DNA of 64,000 nucleotides from Aestuariibaculum sediminum (GCF_014596945.1 NZ_JACVXB010000006.1:1770-65769); one strand, 5' to 3'; shown: positions 43,712 through 53,640, counted from the first letter of the stretch. A program made the numbers and translations. The notes: generated by a model not told the origin, from the sequence alone.

Positions 43712-45574
43712 TTAATCCTCCAGTTTCGACGATAATTCGAACCAACGTTCTTCTTTAGATTCAATGGTATCTATGATGTCTTGAAGTTTAAGCGATAATG
43801 CGTTAATTTCATCCTGAGTTAAATCAGGGTTGTTAAATTTAGCTTCCATTTCCTTTTTATCGAAGGCTAAACTGTTTAGCTTGCTTTCAATATTTTTAAG
43901 TTCTTTTTCTTCGTTAAAACTCAGCTTACTGGCTTCGTTTTGTTTCCATGATTTTTTATCCTTCTTGTCTTCAGTAGCCGCAGATTCTGCCGGAAGGCTA
44001 TCTTCATAAATCCGGTAATCGGTGTAGTTGCCAGGGAAATCTTCAATAACACCATCGCCTTTAAAAACAAGCAAGTGGTCTACAACTTTATCCATAAAGT
44101 AGCGGTCGTGAGATACCACAATAATACAACCTGGAAAATCCATAAGGAAACTTTCCAGAACATTTAGTGTAACAATATCTAAATCGTTGGTAGGCTCATC
44201 CAGAATTAAAAAGTTTGGATTCTGAATTAAGACGGTACATAGGTATAGGCGTTTGCGTTCACCGCCACTTAATTTTTCAACAAAATCATATTGTTTTTTT
44301 CTGCTGAATAAAAAGCGCTCTAAAAGTTGTTGTGCGCTTATTTGACGTCCCTTTTTTAGTGGAATAAAATCACCAAATTCGCGAATAACATCAATAACCT
44401 TTTGTTCGGGTTTTATATTAATACCGTTTTGGGTGTAGTAACCAAATTTAACGGTTTCACCCAATACGACTTTTCCAGCATCGGGTTGTGCGGTTTGCGT
44501 TAAAATGTTTAAAAATGAGGTTTTACCTGTGCCGTTTTTACCAATAATACCAACGCGTTCGCTTTTTTGGAAGGTATAATCAAATTTATCCAGTATTATC
44601 TTGTCTTTAAAAGCTTTTGATACTTTATGAAATTCAAGAATTTTACTTCCGAGTCGTTCCATGTTTAACTCGAGTTGCACCACATGGTCTTTACGACGCT
44701 GATGTGCTCGATGCTTAATATCTTTAAAATCGTCTATACGCGATTTCGATTTTGTCGTACGGGCTTTAGGCTGGCGACGCATCCAGTCCAGTTCTTTTTT
44801 GAACAGTTGTTTGGCTTTCCCGGTTTCGGTTTCGAATTGTTCGATGCGGGCTTCGCGCTTTTCTAAATAATACGAATAGTTGCCTTTATAACTGTAAAGC
44901 TGGCCTTCGTCCAACTCAATAATTTCATTACACACGCGCTCTAAAAAGTAACGGTCGTGTGTTACCATAAATAAGGTAATATTTTCTTTGGCAAAAAATG
45001 CTTCCAGCCATTCAATCATTTCTAAATCTAAATGGTTGGTGGGCTCGTCCAGTATTAATAAATCCGGTTTGTTAATTAACGCATTGGCTAAGGCTAAACG
45101 TTTTTTTTGTCCGCCCGAAAGGGTGCTTACTTTTTGATTTAAATTATCGAGTTTTAATTTGAAAAGAATTTGCTTGTACTGGGTTTCAAAATCCCAGGCC
45201 TGATGAATTTCCATTTGCTCGAAGGCTTTTTGGTAGGCATCGGAATCTTCAGGATTTTCTAAGGCTTTTTCGTAATTTCCAATAACCTTTAAAATATCGT
45301 TATCGCTGGCGAAAATGGTTTCTTCAACGGTAAGGGCTGGATTAAATTTTGGATCTTGTGATAAAAACGATACGGTTATATCTTTGCGATAGGTTACAAG
45401 CCCTGAGTCGGGTGTGTCTTCACCAGAAATAATACGTAAAATGGACGTTTTTCCTGTACCGTTTTTGGCTACGAAAGCTATTTTTTGGTCTTTATGAACG
45501 CTAAACGAAATGTCCTGGAACAAGGTTAGTTCTCCATACGATTTCGATATATTTTCTACGGTTAAGTAATTCAA
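43712..45574 (-). CDS. ABC-F family ATPase (Uup-like)
   Basis: The 620 residues contain two ABC domains with Walker A sequences VAKNGTGKTSIL and IGKNGTGKTSFL, signatures LSGGQKKRLALA and LSGGERKRLYLC, and the DEPTNHLD / DEPTNDLD boxes; there are no membrane segments. A coiled-coil tail (about 540-620) is typical of Uup. ABC-F proteins act on the ribosome or DNA rather than transport. I start at the TTG 45574 (MNYLTVENISKSYG), where relatives usually begin; a TTG six codons upstream is possible. Confidence 0.9.
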   Translation of the reverse strand: MNYLTVENISKSYGELTLFQDISFSVHKDQKIAFVAKNGTGKTSILRIISGEDTPDSGLVTYRKDITVSFLSQDPKFNPALTVEETIFASDNDILKVIGNYEKALENPEDSDAYQKAFEQMEIHQAWDFETQYKQILFKLKLDNLNQKVSTLSGGQKKRLALANALINKPDLLILDEPTNHLDLEMIEWLEAFFAKENITLFMVTHDRYFLERVCNEIIELDEGQLYSYKGNYSYYLEKREARIEQFETETGKAKQLFKKELDWMRRQPKARTTKSKSRIDDFKDIKHRAHQRRKDHVVQLELNMERLGSKILEFHKVSKAFKDKIILDKFDYTFQKSERVGIIGKNGTGKTSFLNILTQTAQPDAGKVVLGETVKFGYYTQNGINIKPEQKVIDVIREFGDFIPLKKGRQISAQQLLERFLFSRKKQYDFVEKLSGGERKRLYLCTVLIQNPNFLILDEPTNDLDIVTLNVLESFLMDFPGCIIVVSHDRYFMDKVVDHLLVFKGDGVIEDFPGNYTDYRIYEDSLPAESAATEDKKDKKSWKQNEASKLSFNEEKELKNIESKLNSLAFDKKEMEAKFNNPDLTQDEINALSLKLQDIIDTIESKEERWFELSSKLED

Positions 45575-45790
45575 AGGTTTAATTTTTTGCAAATAACGTG
45601 TAAAATTAAAAAATAAGAGACAATATCACTCTAAACTTCATTTTAAAAAGAAGTGTGTAGGTTGTCTTAATATCCTACAGCTAGAAATAAAGGTCATTAT
45701 TAATGCTTAATTAAAAATTTGAAAACCTTACTCAATTTTTAATATTTTAATTAATAGTGCGTATTAATTTTATACTTTAGGTTGAAAAGT

Positions 45791-45798
45791 TATATTTG
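45791..45798 (+). promoter_or_regulatory. -7 element of the polysaccharide locus (TATATTTG)
   Basis: TATATTTG matches TAnnTTTG and lies 20 bp before the ATG of the Wza-like gene; a TTT rather than TTG stands 19 bp upstream. This is the likely main promoter of the export operon. Confidence 0.6.
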
Positions 45799-45818
45799 TT
45801 GTAAAGTTAACCAACTCT

Positions 45819-46613
45819 ATGCTCAAACCATTTTTCTTTTTGTTCTGTGTTGTTACGCTTTTGTGTAGCTCATGTATTACCAATAAAGATATTGTGTATT
45901 TACAGGATAAAGGTCATGCTGCTGCTAGCGATTCATTGCAAATATTGGCATTATCCAAACCTTACCGCGTTCAAATAAACGATATTTTAAGTATTGACGT
46001 AAAAGCTTTAGATAAGGAGTTGGTTGAGATTTTTAATCCTACGAGTTCAAATACTACGTCTGGGGCTTCTGAAAAATCACTTTACTTTAATGGTTTTACG
46101 GTAGATTTACATGGTAATATAGAATTTCCTATCCTGGGTCAGATAAATGTGCTTGGTTATACCGTGGAAGAAATTGAAGATATGGTAAAAAGCGCGTTGT
46201 TGGAACGTTACTTTAAAGAAACCGCTCAAATATTTGTAACGGTTAAACTCGCTGGTTTAAAGTATACCACACTTGGAGAAATGAAAGCGGGGACTCATGT
46301 TATTTATCAGGATCGTGTTAATATTCTCGAGGCTATTGCAAATGCCGGAGATATACGGGTAACAGGCGATCGTCGTGATGTAATGATTATACGTCAGTAT
46401 CCGCAAGGGCAAAAAATACATCATATCGATTTAACCGATATAAATGCTACAAAATCGGAGTTTTACTTCATTCAGCCTAATGATATTATTCTGGTTAAAC
46501 CTTTAAAGCGAAAAGCTTTGGGAGGCGGACAAACGGCGGTACAAAATTTAACAACTATTGTGAGTGTGTTTTCTGTTTTAGTGAGTACTTATTTTATAAT
46601 TAGAAGCTTATAA
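45819..46613 (+). CDS. Polysaccharide export outer-membrane lipoprotein (Wza-like)
   Basis: The 264 residues begin with a lipoprotein signal (FVVTLLCSSC-like, Cys near 20) and then the Poly_export domain (KPYRVQINDILSIDVKALDKELV, FTVDLHGNIEFPILGQINVLGYTVEEIEDMV) and an SLBB-like region (TTLGEMKAGTHVIYQDRVNILEAIANAGDI). A C-terminal hydrophobic segment (VSVFSVLVSTYFII) follows, where E. coli Wza forms its helical pore. Known role: outer-membrane channel for capsule or exopolysaccharide. Adjacent to the Wzc-like gene (3 bp). Confidence 0.9.
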   Translation: MLKPFFFLFCVVTLLCSSCITNKDIVYLQDKGHAAASDSLQILALSKPYRVQINDILSIDVKALDKELVEIFNPTSSNTTSGASEKSLYFNGFTVDLHGNIEFPILGQINVLGYTVEEIEDMVKSALLERYFKETAQIFVTVKLAGLKYTTLGEMKAGTHVIYQDRVNILEAIANAGDIRVTGDRRDVMIIRQYPQGQKIHHIDLTDINATKSEFYFIQPNDIILVKPLKRKALGGGQTAVQNLTTIVSVFSVLVSTYFIIRSL

Positions 46614-46616
46614 GGT

Positions 46617-49034
46617 ATGGAAGATCGTTACACGTCGGCACAGCAATATGCATTAAATTTCGATTTCAGGGCTTTTGTATTTCGTTTAATAAGTTACTGG
46701 AAATGGTTTTTGCCTGCTATATTGTTGGGGGTTTATATTGTGTATCAGCAAAATATAAGAAAGGAGTTTCCATACACCTTAACGGCATCTATTTCAGTTC
46801 AGGAAGATAAAAACCCATTGTTCACATCCAATACCAGTTTAATTTTTAATTATGGCGGTATTACAGGAAAAATTCAGGATGTGCTCCTTAATTTACGATC
46901 ACGTAAACATCATGAAAAGGTGGTTGATAGTTTAAATTTATGTTTGAATTATCTAAAGGATGGCCGCTTTCATAAAATTGATGTTTATAAAGCAACACCT
47001 TTTACGTTTGTTGGCGACGAAACCGCATTTCAGGTTATTGGAAGGCCAATAAAAATAACCTTTATCGATGCCGACAGTTTTCAATTGTCTTATGATTTTG
47101 GTGAAACGAAGCAAGTGTCTGTTCAAAATTTTAAAACAAAAGACATAAAGCAAATCCCTGTTAACGAAAGTGCATTTTCTAAAACATTTGCCTTTAACGA
47201 ATACATTAATCTGGATTTTTTTAAAGGCAGTTTGGTAAAAGTGCCAGATGCAAAAATTGTAACGGGACAGGAATTTTATATTCAATACAATAGTTTTAAT
47301 AGTACGGTGTCGCAGTACAAAGGACAATTTAGAGTAATTAATGAAGGTGGTTCTTTAGTGAATTTAAGGTTAAGCCATAAAAATAAGGCGAAGATTGTTG
47401 ATTATTTGAATGCCTCGGTTGAAATTCTAGATCGGGATTTGCTACAACGAAAAAATCAATACGCTATTAATACGGTAAACTTTATAGATAAGCAATTGGC
47501 CAGAGTACGAAATGAGCTCAATAAGAAAGCCGATTCTCTAAATGCCTTTAAGCAGCGCAATAATATATTCGATATTCAAAGTGAAAGTGCCACTCTGGTG
47601 AATAAGATAGAAACTTATGAAACCGAAAAAAAGGTACTTGAGGAATCTTTATTGTATTATGATTTATTGAAAAGCTATCTGGAAACCAGTAAAGATTTTA
47701 CCAATTTTCCGGCGCCGGCACTTCAAGGTATAAACGATAGTAATATAACGAATGCCATAGGGCAAATAATTGCCTTGTCGGGCGAAAAGTCGAAATTAGA
47801 ATATTCGGTGCGAGAAGATGCAGCTGTGTTTAATGATTTAAACCGTCAGATTGAAGGCTTGAAGCAGGTGATTTATGAAAGTATTTCATCTAATAAAGCG
47901 AATATTGCTTTTCAGATTCAAACTTTAAGTAAAAATATAGCAGCTGTAGAACGTGAGTTTTCCGTATTGCCCGAAAATCAGCAGAAGCTCATGGGGATAG
48001 AGCGCGAATATTTGTTGAGTCAGAATACATATAATTTATACCTGGCCAAGCGTGGTGAGGCCGATTTGGTAAAAGCTTCGAATACTTCAGATATTGTCAT
48101 TATTGAACCCGCCAAAGATATTGGTCAGGGGCGTAATGTGGTAAATTTGAACATACGCTATGTGTTTGCCATAATAGCCGCTTGCATTCCGATAATTTTA
48201 ATCGCTTTTATAATTACATTTTTCGATCGTAAAATTCATGAACCTAACGATTTAGAGGTGCTTACTAAAATACCAATGCTAGGCGTTGTAGGTAGGAGTA
48301 ATGTTAGTGGTAATCTGGCGGTTTTAAGGATGTCGAACTCACCGGTAGCCGAAGCCTTTAGAGCTATTAGAACGAGTTTACAGTTTATTTACAGAAAACA
48401 GAAAGAATCGGGCTCCAAAACGGTATTGTTGACTTCCTCAATAAGTGGCGAGGGAAAAACGTTTTGTTCCATTAATATCGCTTCGGTGTTTGCTCTAAGT
48501 GGTAAAAAAACCATTCTAGTGGGTTTAGATTTAAGAAAGCCCAAGATTTTCGACGATTTTAATATTAACAATGATACTGGTGCTGTTAATTATTTAATAG
48601 GGCAGGCAACCGTGGATGATATTATCCAAAAAACCGAAGTGGAGCATTTGGATGTGATTACTTCGGGGCCTATTCCACCAAACCCATCAGAATTATTAAT
48701 AGGCAGTAATCTCGACGATCTAATTTCAGAATTGCAGAGCCGTTACGATTATATTGTTCTCGATACACCGCCTGTAGGTTTAGTTTCAGACGCTTTAGAA
48801 CTCATGTCGCATGTTGATGCGACCTTGTATGTGGTGCGTCAGGATTACACCAAAAAGGATATGTTAAAACAGATTAACGACAAGTATAAAAAAGGAGAGG
48901 TTAAAAATATAAGTCTGCTTTATAATTTTTACAATAACAAATCGAAGTATGGCTACGGTTACGGTTATGGCTACGGCTATCATAACGATACCCATAAAAA
49001 AACGGGTTGGTTAAAGCGTTTTAAACGAAAATAA
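46617..49034 (+). CDS. Wzc-like polysaccharide co-polymerase with tyrosine autokinase domain
   Basis: The 805 residues have a Wzz-type N-terminal domain with a membrane segment (about 25-45), a long coiled-coil periplasmic part (about 270-450), a second membrane segment (about 510-535), and a BY-kinase domain: Walker A SSISGEGKTFCSIN, LVGLDLRKPKIF (Walker A'), and YDYIVLDTPPVGLVSDA (Walker B). The C-terminus is tyrosine-rich (YGYGYGYGYGYH), the autophosphorylation site in this family. It controls chain length and export together with the Wza-like protein. Confidence 0.92.
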   Translation: MEDRYTSAQQYALNFDFRAFVFRLISYWKWFLPAILLGVYIVYQQNIRKEFPYTLTASISVQEDKNPLFTSNTSLIFNYGGITGKIQDVLLNLRSRKHHEKVVDSLNLCLNYLKDGRFHKIDVYKATPFTFVGDETAFQVIGRPIKITFIDADSFQLSYDFGETKQVSVQNFKTKDIKQIPVNESAFSKTFAFNEYINLDFFKGSLVKVPDAKIVTGQEFYIQYNSFNSTVSQYKGQFRVINEGGSLVNLRLSHKNKAKIVDYLNASVEILDRDLLQRKNQYAINTVNFIDKQLARVRNELNKKADSLNAFKQRNNIFDIQSESATLVNKIETYETEKKVLEESLLYYDLLKSYLETSKDFTNFPAPALQGINDSNITNAIGQIIALSGEKSKLEYSVREDAAVFNDLNRQIEGLKQVIYESISSNKANIAFQIQTLSKNIAAVEREFSVLPENQQKLMGIEREYLLSQNTYNLYLAKRGEADLVKASNTSDIVIIEPAKDIGQGRNVVNLNIRYVFAIIAACIPIILIAFIITFFDRKIHEPNDLEVLTKIPMLGVVGRSNVSGNLAVLRMSNSPVAEAFRAIRTSLQFIYRKQKESGSKTVLLTSSISGEGKTFCSINIASVFALSGKKTILVGLDLRKPKIFDDFNINNDTGAVNYLIGQATVDDIIQKTEVEHLDVITSGPIPPNPSELLIGSNLDDLISELQSRYDYIVLDTPPVGLVSDALELMSHVDATLYVVRQDYTKKDMLKQINDKYKKGEVKNISLLYNFYNNKSKYGYGYGYGYGYHNDTHKKTGWLKRFKRK

Positions 49035-49192
49035 TATAAATCGAACGTCATTCACCAGATGCCACTCCGGTCTGTAGTCCTTATCCTTGAATCTGGTATT
49101 TTATCGAATTAAGTAAAGAATGATTTTTTAATGCGTATGAAGCTAGTTATATTTACTTAGTTGTATATTATTAATTAATATTTTAATTATTC

Positions 49193-50032
49193 ATGCCCTT
49201 AGAGACTCGTATATACCAAAAGGAAAATAACATTAGTTTTTTAAAGCTGTTAAAGGCGAGTCTTAAAGATGTATATGGTTCCAGGTTTTTAGCGAAACAA
49301 TTAACGATTCGAGATATTAAAGCCCGGTACAGGCAATCTTATTTTGGGTTTTTATGGGCTTTTATCATGCCTTTAACGACAGCCTTTATTTGGGTATTTT
49401 TAAATGGTACGGGAACTGTTAAATTATCAGATACAGGTATTCCGTACCCCGTGTATGCCTTTTCGGGAACTTTAATCTGGTCTATTATTACAGGTGCTAT
49501 AAATGCGCCCTTAAGCAGCACGAAATCTGCCAAGGGTATTATGAGTAAAATTAACTTTCCTAAAGAAGCTCTAATCCTTTCTGGTATTTATAAACTGTTG
49601 TTCGATAGTAGCATTAAAATAGTAGTTCTATTAGCATTCGTAATTATTTATGGTGTAGGATTTCATTGGTCTTTACTTTGGTTTCCTGTTGCTTTATTGG
49701 GAGTGATCTTATTTGGTGTAACCATCGGCTTGTTTATAACGCCTTTGGGGATGTTGTATAATGATATATCAAAATTAATCACTATGGGGTTAGGCTTTGT
49801 TATGTACGTTACTCCAGTGGTGTATGCGATTCCAAAAACAGGACTTATGAAAACCATAATGAGTTATAATCCGTTAACCGCATTAATTTTAACATCCAGA
49901 GATGTGGTGGTAGGTACTACAACTGGGTTTTTTAATTATTTTATAATAATCGGTTTACTATGTATTCCGTTATTGTTTTTCGGGTTGGTGTTTTATAGAA
50001 TCTCCATTCCAGTCATTGTAGAACGAGCATAA
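49193..50032 (+). CDS. ABC-2 type polysaccharide exporter permease (Wzm-like)
   Basis: The 279 residues have six predicted membrane segments and the ABC-2 pattern for O-antigen/capsule export: LAKQLTIRDIKARYRQSYFGFLWAFIMPL at the start, then the PLGMLYNDISKLI and VMYVTPVVYAIP loops. It forms the exporter with the ATPase gene 38 bp downstream. A 158-bp gap separates it from the Wzc-like gene; a TATATTTA element lies there but not a full promoter. Confidence 0.92.
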   Translation: MPLETRIYQKENNISFLKLLKASLKDVYGSRFLAKQLTIRDIKARYRQSYFGFLWAFIMPLTTAFIWVFLNGTGTVKLSDTGIPYPVYAFSGTLIWSIITGAINAPLSSTKSAKGIMSKINFPKEALILSGIYKLLFDSSIKIVVLLAFVIIYGVGFHWSLLWFPVALLGVILFGVTIGLFITPLGMLYNDISKLITMGLGFVMYVTPVVYAIPKTGLMKTIMSYNPLTALILTSRDVVVGTTTGFFNYFIIIGLLCIPLLFFGLVFYRISIPVIVERA

Positions 50033-50070
50033 TCCATTAAAATAAAAATGTTGTTTAACGAAACAAATAC

Positions 50071-51270
50071 ATGAACAAGAATCAGCAACACAGAAATGCG
50101 AATGAAGTGCTTGTTAAGGTGGAAAACCTGAGTAAAAAGTTTTGCAAAGATTTAAAAGCTGGCCTGTGGTATGGGGCTAAGGATTTATTGAGTAATGTTA
50201 GTAGTAATACCCATGCACGCGAATTAAGACCTAAAGAATTCTGGGCAGTAAAAGACGTGAGTTTTGAGTTGAGACGCGGGGAATGTCTGGGGTTAATAGG
50301 GCATAATGGAGCTGGTAAAAGTACCTTACTTAAAATATTAAATGGGTTAATAAACCCCGATGCTGGTAAGGTAACCATTAAAGGGCGAGTTGGATCCTTA
50401 ATAGAGTTGGGTGCAGGATTTAATCCCATTCTTAGCGGCCGAGAAAATATATATAATAACGGAGCTATTATAGGGTTAACTCGGCAGGAAATAGATTCCA
50501 AACTCGAAGAAATTATAGATTTTGCTGAAATACATGAGTTTATAGATATGCCGGTGCAGCATTATAGCTCAGGTATGAAGGTGCGTCTGGGTTTTGCTGT
50601 GGCTGCTCAAATGAAACCCGATGTGTTAATTATTGATGAGGTGTTGGCTGTAGGGGATGTTGGTTTTAGAGCGAAATGTTTCAATGTCATGAGTGAATTG
50701 GCAAAAAGTTGTGCAATAATATTTGTAAGTCATTCAATGCCTTTGATTGGTAGGATTTGTACTACTGGAATTCTTTTAAAAAATGGAGTTATAGTCGAGC
50801 ATGGTGATATAAATCAGGTGATCTATGAGTATTCGATTCAATATGAAAATAAATATGAAAAAGTTGTAGGAGAAATGACTCCTACAATTTATAAAGTTAA
50901 ATTAAGTAAAGATGTTATTGATTATGATGAAGATTTAACAATTTATTTTAGTTTTCAATTTCCAAAGGATTTTACAAAAGTTGTGCTACATTATTCTGTT
51001 ATAGATCAAGAAATGAAAACTGTATATCAGTCTTATTCAATTTCAGATGGGAAGTTTTATGAGATTATTAATGGAGAATTAAAGGCAAGTTTTACAATTA
51101 AAAATGTGGATTTGACAAACGGAAAGTATTTTATAAATATTGGAGTCATAAAAAACAATTTTAATGGTAAAAATATTTGTAGAGTGGATGGTGCAGCTAG
51201 TTTTGTTGTTGGAGGAAGTAAGTATAATAGTTTTGGTTCAATTGTTAAAAGAACAGTTTGGAATAATTAA
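50071..51270 (+). CDS. Polysaccharide ABC exporter ATPase (Wzt-like) with C-terminal domain
   Basis: The 399 residues contain a nucleotide-binding domain (Walker A GHNGAGKSTLL, signature YSSGMKVRLGF, Walker B DVLIIDEVLAVGD, H-loop SHSM) and, after about 255, a Wzt-type C-terminal beta-sandwich (FSFQFPKDFTKVVLHYSVI, GKYFINIGVIKNNF). In characterised systems this domain recognises the finished glycan end before export. Codon content becomes clearly more A/T-rich in the last third and stays so through the following genes. Confidence 0.92.
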   Translation: MNKNQQHRNANEVLVKVENLSKKFCKDLKAGLWYGAKDLLSNVSSNTHARELRPKEFWAVKDVSFELRRGECLGLIGHNGAGKSTLLKILNGLINPDAGKVTIKGRVGSLIELGAGFNPILSGRENIYNNGAIIGLTRQEIDSKLEEIIDFAEIHEFIDMPVQHYSSGMKVRLGFAVAAQMKPDVLIIDEVLAVGDVGFRAKCFNVMSELAKSCAIIFVSHSMPLIGRICTTGILLKNGVIVEHGDINQVIYEYSIQYENKYEKVVGEMTPTIYKVKLSKDVIDYDEDLTIYFSFQFPKDFTKVVLHYSVIDQEMKTVYQSYSISDGKFYEIINGELKASFTIKNVDLTNGKYFINIGVIKNNFNGKNICRVDGAASFVVGGSKYNSFGSIVKRTVWNN

Positions 51271-51278
51271 AAGTTAAA

Positions 51279-52424
51279 ATGAAGGTTATTTTAGTAAATG
51301 ATACTAGAATTGAAGAAAATCCTGGGTGTCATGCAACTGTAGATTCACTTGTTGGTTTTTTAAAAACAAACTTGCCTAAAAGTAAAATTGAGAGTTTGCC
51401 TCTCGGATTTGGTTATGATGTTTTGAAAAACAAAAAAAATCTATATATAACAACTTCCAAAAACAAGTTTTACAAACAAGCATTAAATAAAATATTCAAT
51501 GTAAAATTTACTAGACAGGTAAATTTTAAAGTATGGATGCAATTGGTAGAAAATGAGGTTAGCGAATTACTTAAGCCATTTTTAAAAGAAAGTGATTTGG
51601 TAATTATAAATATGGAGGGAACAATCCATCACAATAATATAGGCTCATTAGCACTTTTGAGTATAGCCCATGCTTCTAAACTTTTGAATAAACCTGTAGC
51701 AATGGTAAATGGAAGTTATCAAGAAATGGATAAAAAAGTTTCAAAGAAAGTATTGAATATAATCGATTTCTTAAGTTTTAGAGAAGTACTGTCTTATGAG
51801 TATGTGAAAAAAATGAAAATTAAAAATAAAATTAATCTTATTTATGATTTTGCCTTTAAAGCTGATATTTTTCAGCATACCGATTTTATTCTGAGGAAAA
51901 AAGAAGGAATAAAATATTGCCTATATACTTGTGGTGTATTAGGAGTTTATCCGAATCAAGCAAATGGAATTGATATTTTCAAAATTTTTAGTCATATTAG
52001 AGAGATTTATGAGTTGGGGTACATCCCTTTGTTTTTGCAGATTGAACCTAAAGAAAGGATAATTGTTGATCAACTAAATATTAAAGGAATAGAAGTAATT
52101 AGATTAAATCAGTATAATTATTCTAATTTGGGAAGCGTAATTAAAAATTTTGATTTACTCATTACTGGTAGATATCATGTTGGTATTTTTGGATTGATGA
52201 GTAATGTTAAGACGATGTTTCTTCCTTCAAATACGCATAAAATAGAAGGATTGTTAAAAATGTTAGAAATACATGATTCTTTTATAGGCTCTTTAAAATT
52301 AAAAGATTTATCAATTGAGGAGCTTGAACAAGAATTGATTTTGAACAATGATGATATAAATTATTTTGAGAAATTTTTAAGAAATTTAAATGAGAATAAG
52401 AACCATATTAAAGGATTATATTGA
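51279..52424 (+). CDS. Polysaccharide pyruvyl transferase family protein
   Basis: The 381 residues match the family that includes CsaB and WcaK: IINMEGTIHHNN near residue 110, VNGSYQ, SFREVLSYEYVKK, and FDLLITGRYHVGIFGLMSNVKTMFLPSNTHKIEGLLKML near the end. These enzymes add pyruvate ketals from phosphoenolpyruvate to sugars, although some family members do other transfers. A/T-rich. The next gene starts inside its last 35 bp. Confidence 0.82.
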   Translation: MKVILVNDTRIEENPGCHATVDSLVGFLKTNLPKSKIESLPLGFGYDVLKNKKNLYITTSKNKFYKQALNKIFNVKFTRQVNFKVWMQLVENEVSELLKPFLKESDLVIINMEGTIHHNNIGSLALLSIAHASKLLNKPVAMVNGSYQEMDKKVSKKVLNIIDFLSFREVLSYEYVKKMKIKNKINLIYDFAFKADIFQHTDFILRKKEGIKYCLYTCGVLGVYPNQANGIDIFKIFSHIREIYELGYIPLFLQIEPKERIIVDQLNIKGIEVIRLNQYNYSNLGSVIKNFDLLITGRYHVGIFGLMSNVKTMFLPSNTHKIEGLLKMLEIHDSFIGSLKLKDLSIEELEQELILNNDDINYFEKFLRNLNENKNHIKGLY

Positions 52425-53640
52425 AAATTTAAATTTTAAAGAAAGTGATATTTTAAAAAAATATTCACATCATGATTTATATGAATCAATAGAATATCTG
52501 TTTAGTAATAGATTATATCGGAAGAAATTTTTTTTTATCAACTTTTTAGTTACCTCAAAGGCGGAAGTTAGAATTTTCACGCCATTGCTTGAATTTTTAT
52601 TTAAAACTGAATCAATAGAGGTAAATGTTATTTACTTAAATAAACATCGGTTTGATAGAATACTAGAAGATAAATTAATTAGTAAGCCTAATTTTAATAT
52701 AACGAAATCTGTTTATCCAATATTAAAATCATTTAGAAATAAGAATGCTGTAAACGTTATTTGTTTGGATTTTAAAAAATATTTTAAGTATCACAAAATA
52801 GGATTGGAGCTAATAGGAGAAATAAACTTAAAAGGAGGAAAAACAGTTTGTATTCAGCATGGGGGCATTCAAGAGGATAATGTTCAAGGGCAAATTAGTT
52901 CGATATCAAATAATCAAATAGTTTTTGGAACCTATATGTATGAGCGTTTGTCAGAAAAAAGGTCTGAAAAAGAACTTTTTTTGACAGGTAACCCTTTACA
53001 TGATAAATTGGTCACAGGAGAAAAGAAAATAATTGGGGGTAGTATTCTTAGTTTAATTAAAAATAGAAAGGTAATTCTTCTTGCAACATGTTTACACACT
53101 GAGTACGATTATAGATTTGATGCTAAGTTGTGTTATAGTAAATATATTCGGGAAGTATACAATAGTATAAATTTTAATAAGTATTTTTTAATAATTAAAA
53201 TGCATCCAAATGACGATATTCAAAACAATATTTATGAGCAGGAATGTAAATTATTAAACTTATCAGACAAGGAAGTGTTGATCGAACCGCCACATTCTAG
53301 GCTTACATTTTATGATTATTTGAATATATCTGACCTATTAATTAGTAGGGCGTCAACTGTTATTGAGGAAGCTTTGATCTTTGGAAAATTAGTGTTGGCT
53401 TTTGATTTGTTTGAAGATGGTCCAATTAATTCATATAACTCTTTAAAAATTTATAAGAACTACCTACAAATAATAGGAGATAGAAAAGATCTAGTTCTAG
53501 GAATAGAAAATTTATTAACTAATAAAGAAAGATTAGATAATTTGAATACCAACCTTATTAGTTTTAACCAAAATGGATTGGCATCAAACAGAGTTTACGA
53601 AGCTCTATTAAAAATTGGACAACAACAAAACCTTTATTAA
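52390..53640 (+). CDS. GT-B-like polysaccharide transferase (CDP-glycerol phosphotransferase or UDP-sugar type)
   Basis: The 416 residues have a GT-B-like C-terminal half with VCIQHGGIQEDN, VFGTYMYERLSEKRSEKELFLTGNPLHDKL, IIKMHPNDD and LISRASTVIEEALIFGKLVLAFD, the layout of TagF/capsule-type transferases and UDP-GlcNAc 2-epimerase relatives. No N-terminal GT-A motif. I cannot choose donor or product. Overlaps the upstream gene by 35 bp, so translational coupling is likely. Confidence 0.65.
   Translation: MRIRTILKDYIENLNFKESDILKKYSHHDLYESIEYLFSNRLYRKKFFFINFLVTSKAEVRIFTPLLEFLFKTESIEVNVIYLNKHRFDRILEDKLISKPNFNITKSVYPILKSFRNKNAVNVICLDFKKYFKYHKIGLELIGEINLKGGKTVCIQHGGIQEDNVQGQISSISNNQIVFGTYMYERLSEKRSEKELFLTGNPLHDKLVTGEKKIIGGSILSLIKNRKVILLATCLHTEYDYRFDAKLCYSKYIREVYNSINFNKYFLIIKMHPNDDIQNNIYEQECKLLNLSDKEVLIEPPHSRLTFYDYLNISDLLISRASTVIEEALIFGKLVLAFDLFEDGPINSYNSLKIYKNYLQIIGDRKDLVLGIENLLTNKERLDNLNTNLISFNQNGLASNRVYEALLKIGQQQNLY

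Noticed and set aside
42854-45574. Horizontal island or defence system around the methyltransferase and ABC-F genes
   Set aside because: Both are common chromosomal genes with normal composition; there are no nuclease, integrase or toxin genes nearby.
48957-48990. Short tandem DNA repeat as a separate element
   Set aside because: It is the coding sequence of the Gly-Tyr tail of the kinase and has no other sign of a repeat element.
50082-50501. A 139-codon frame opposite the Wzt ATPase domain
   Set aside because: It is a shadow of the conserved ABC domain, which has all motifs on the plus strand.
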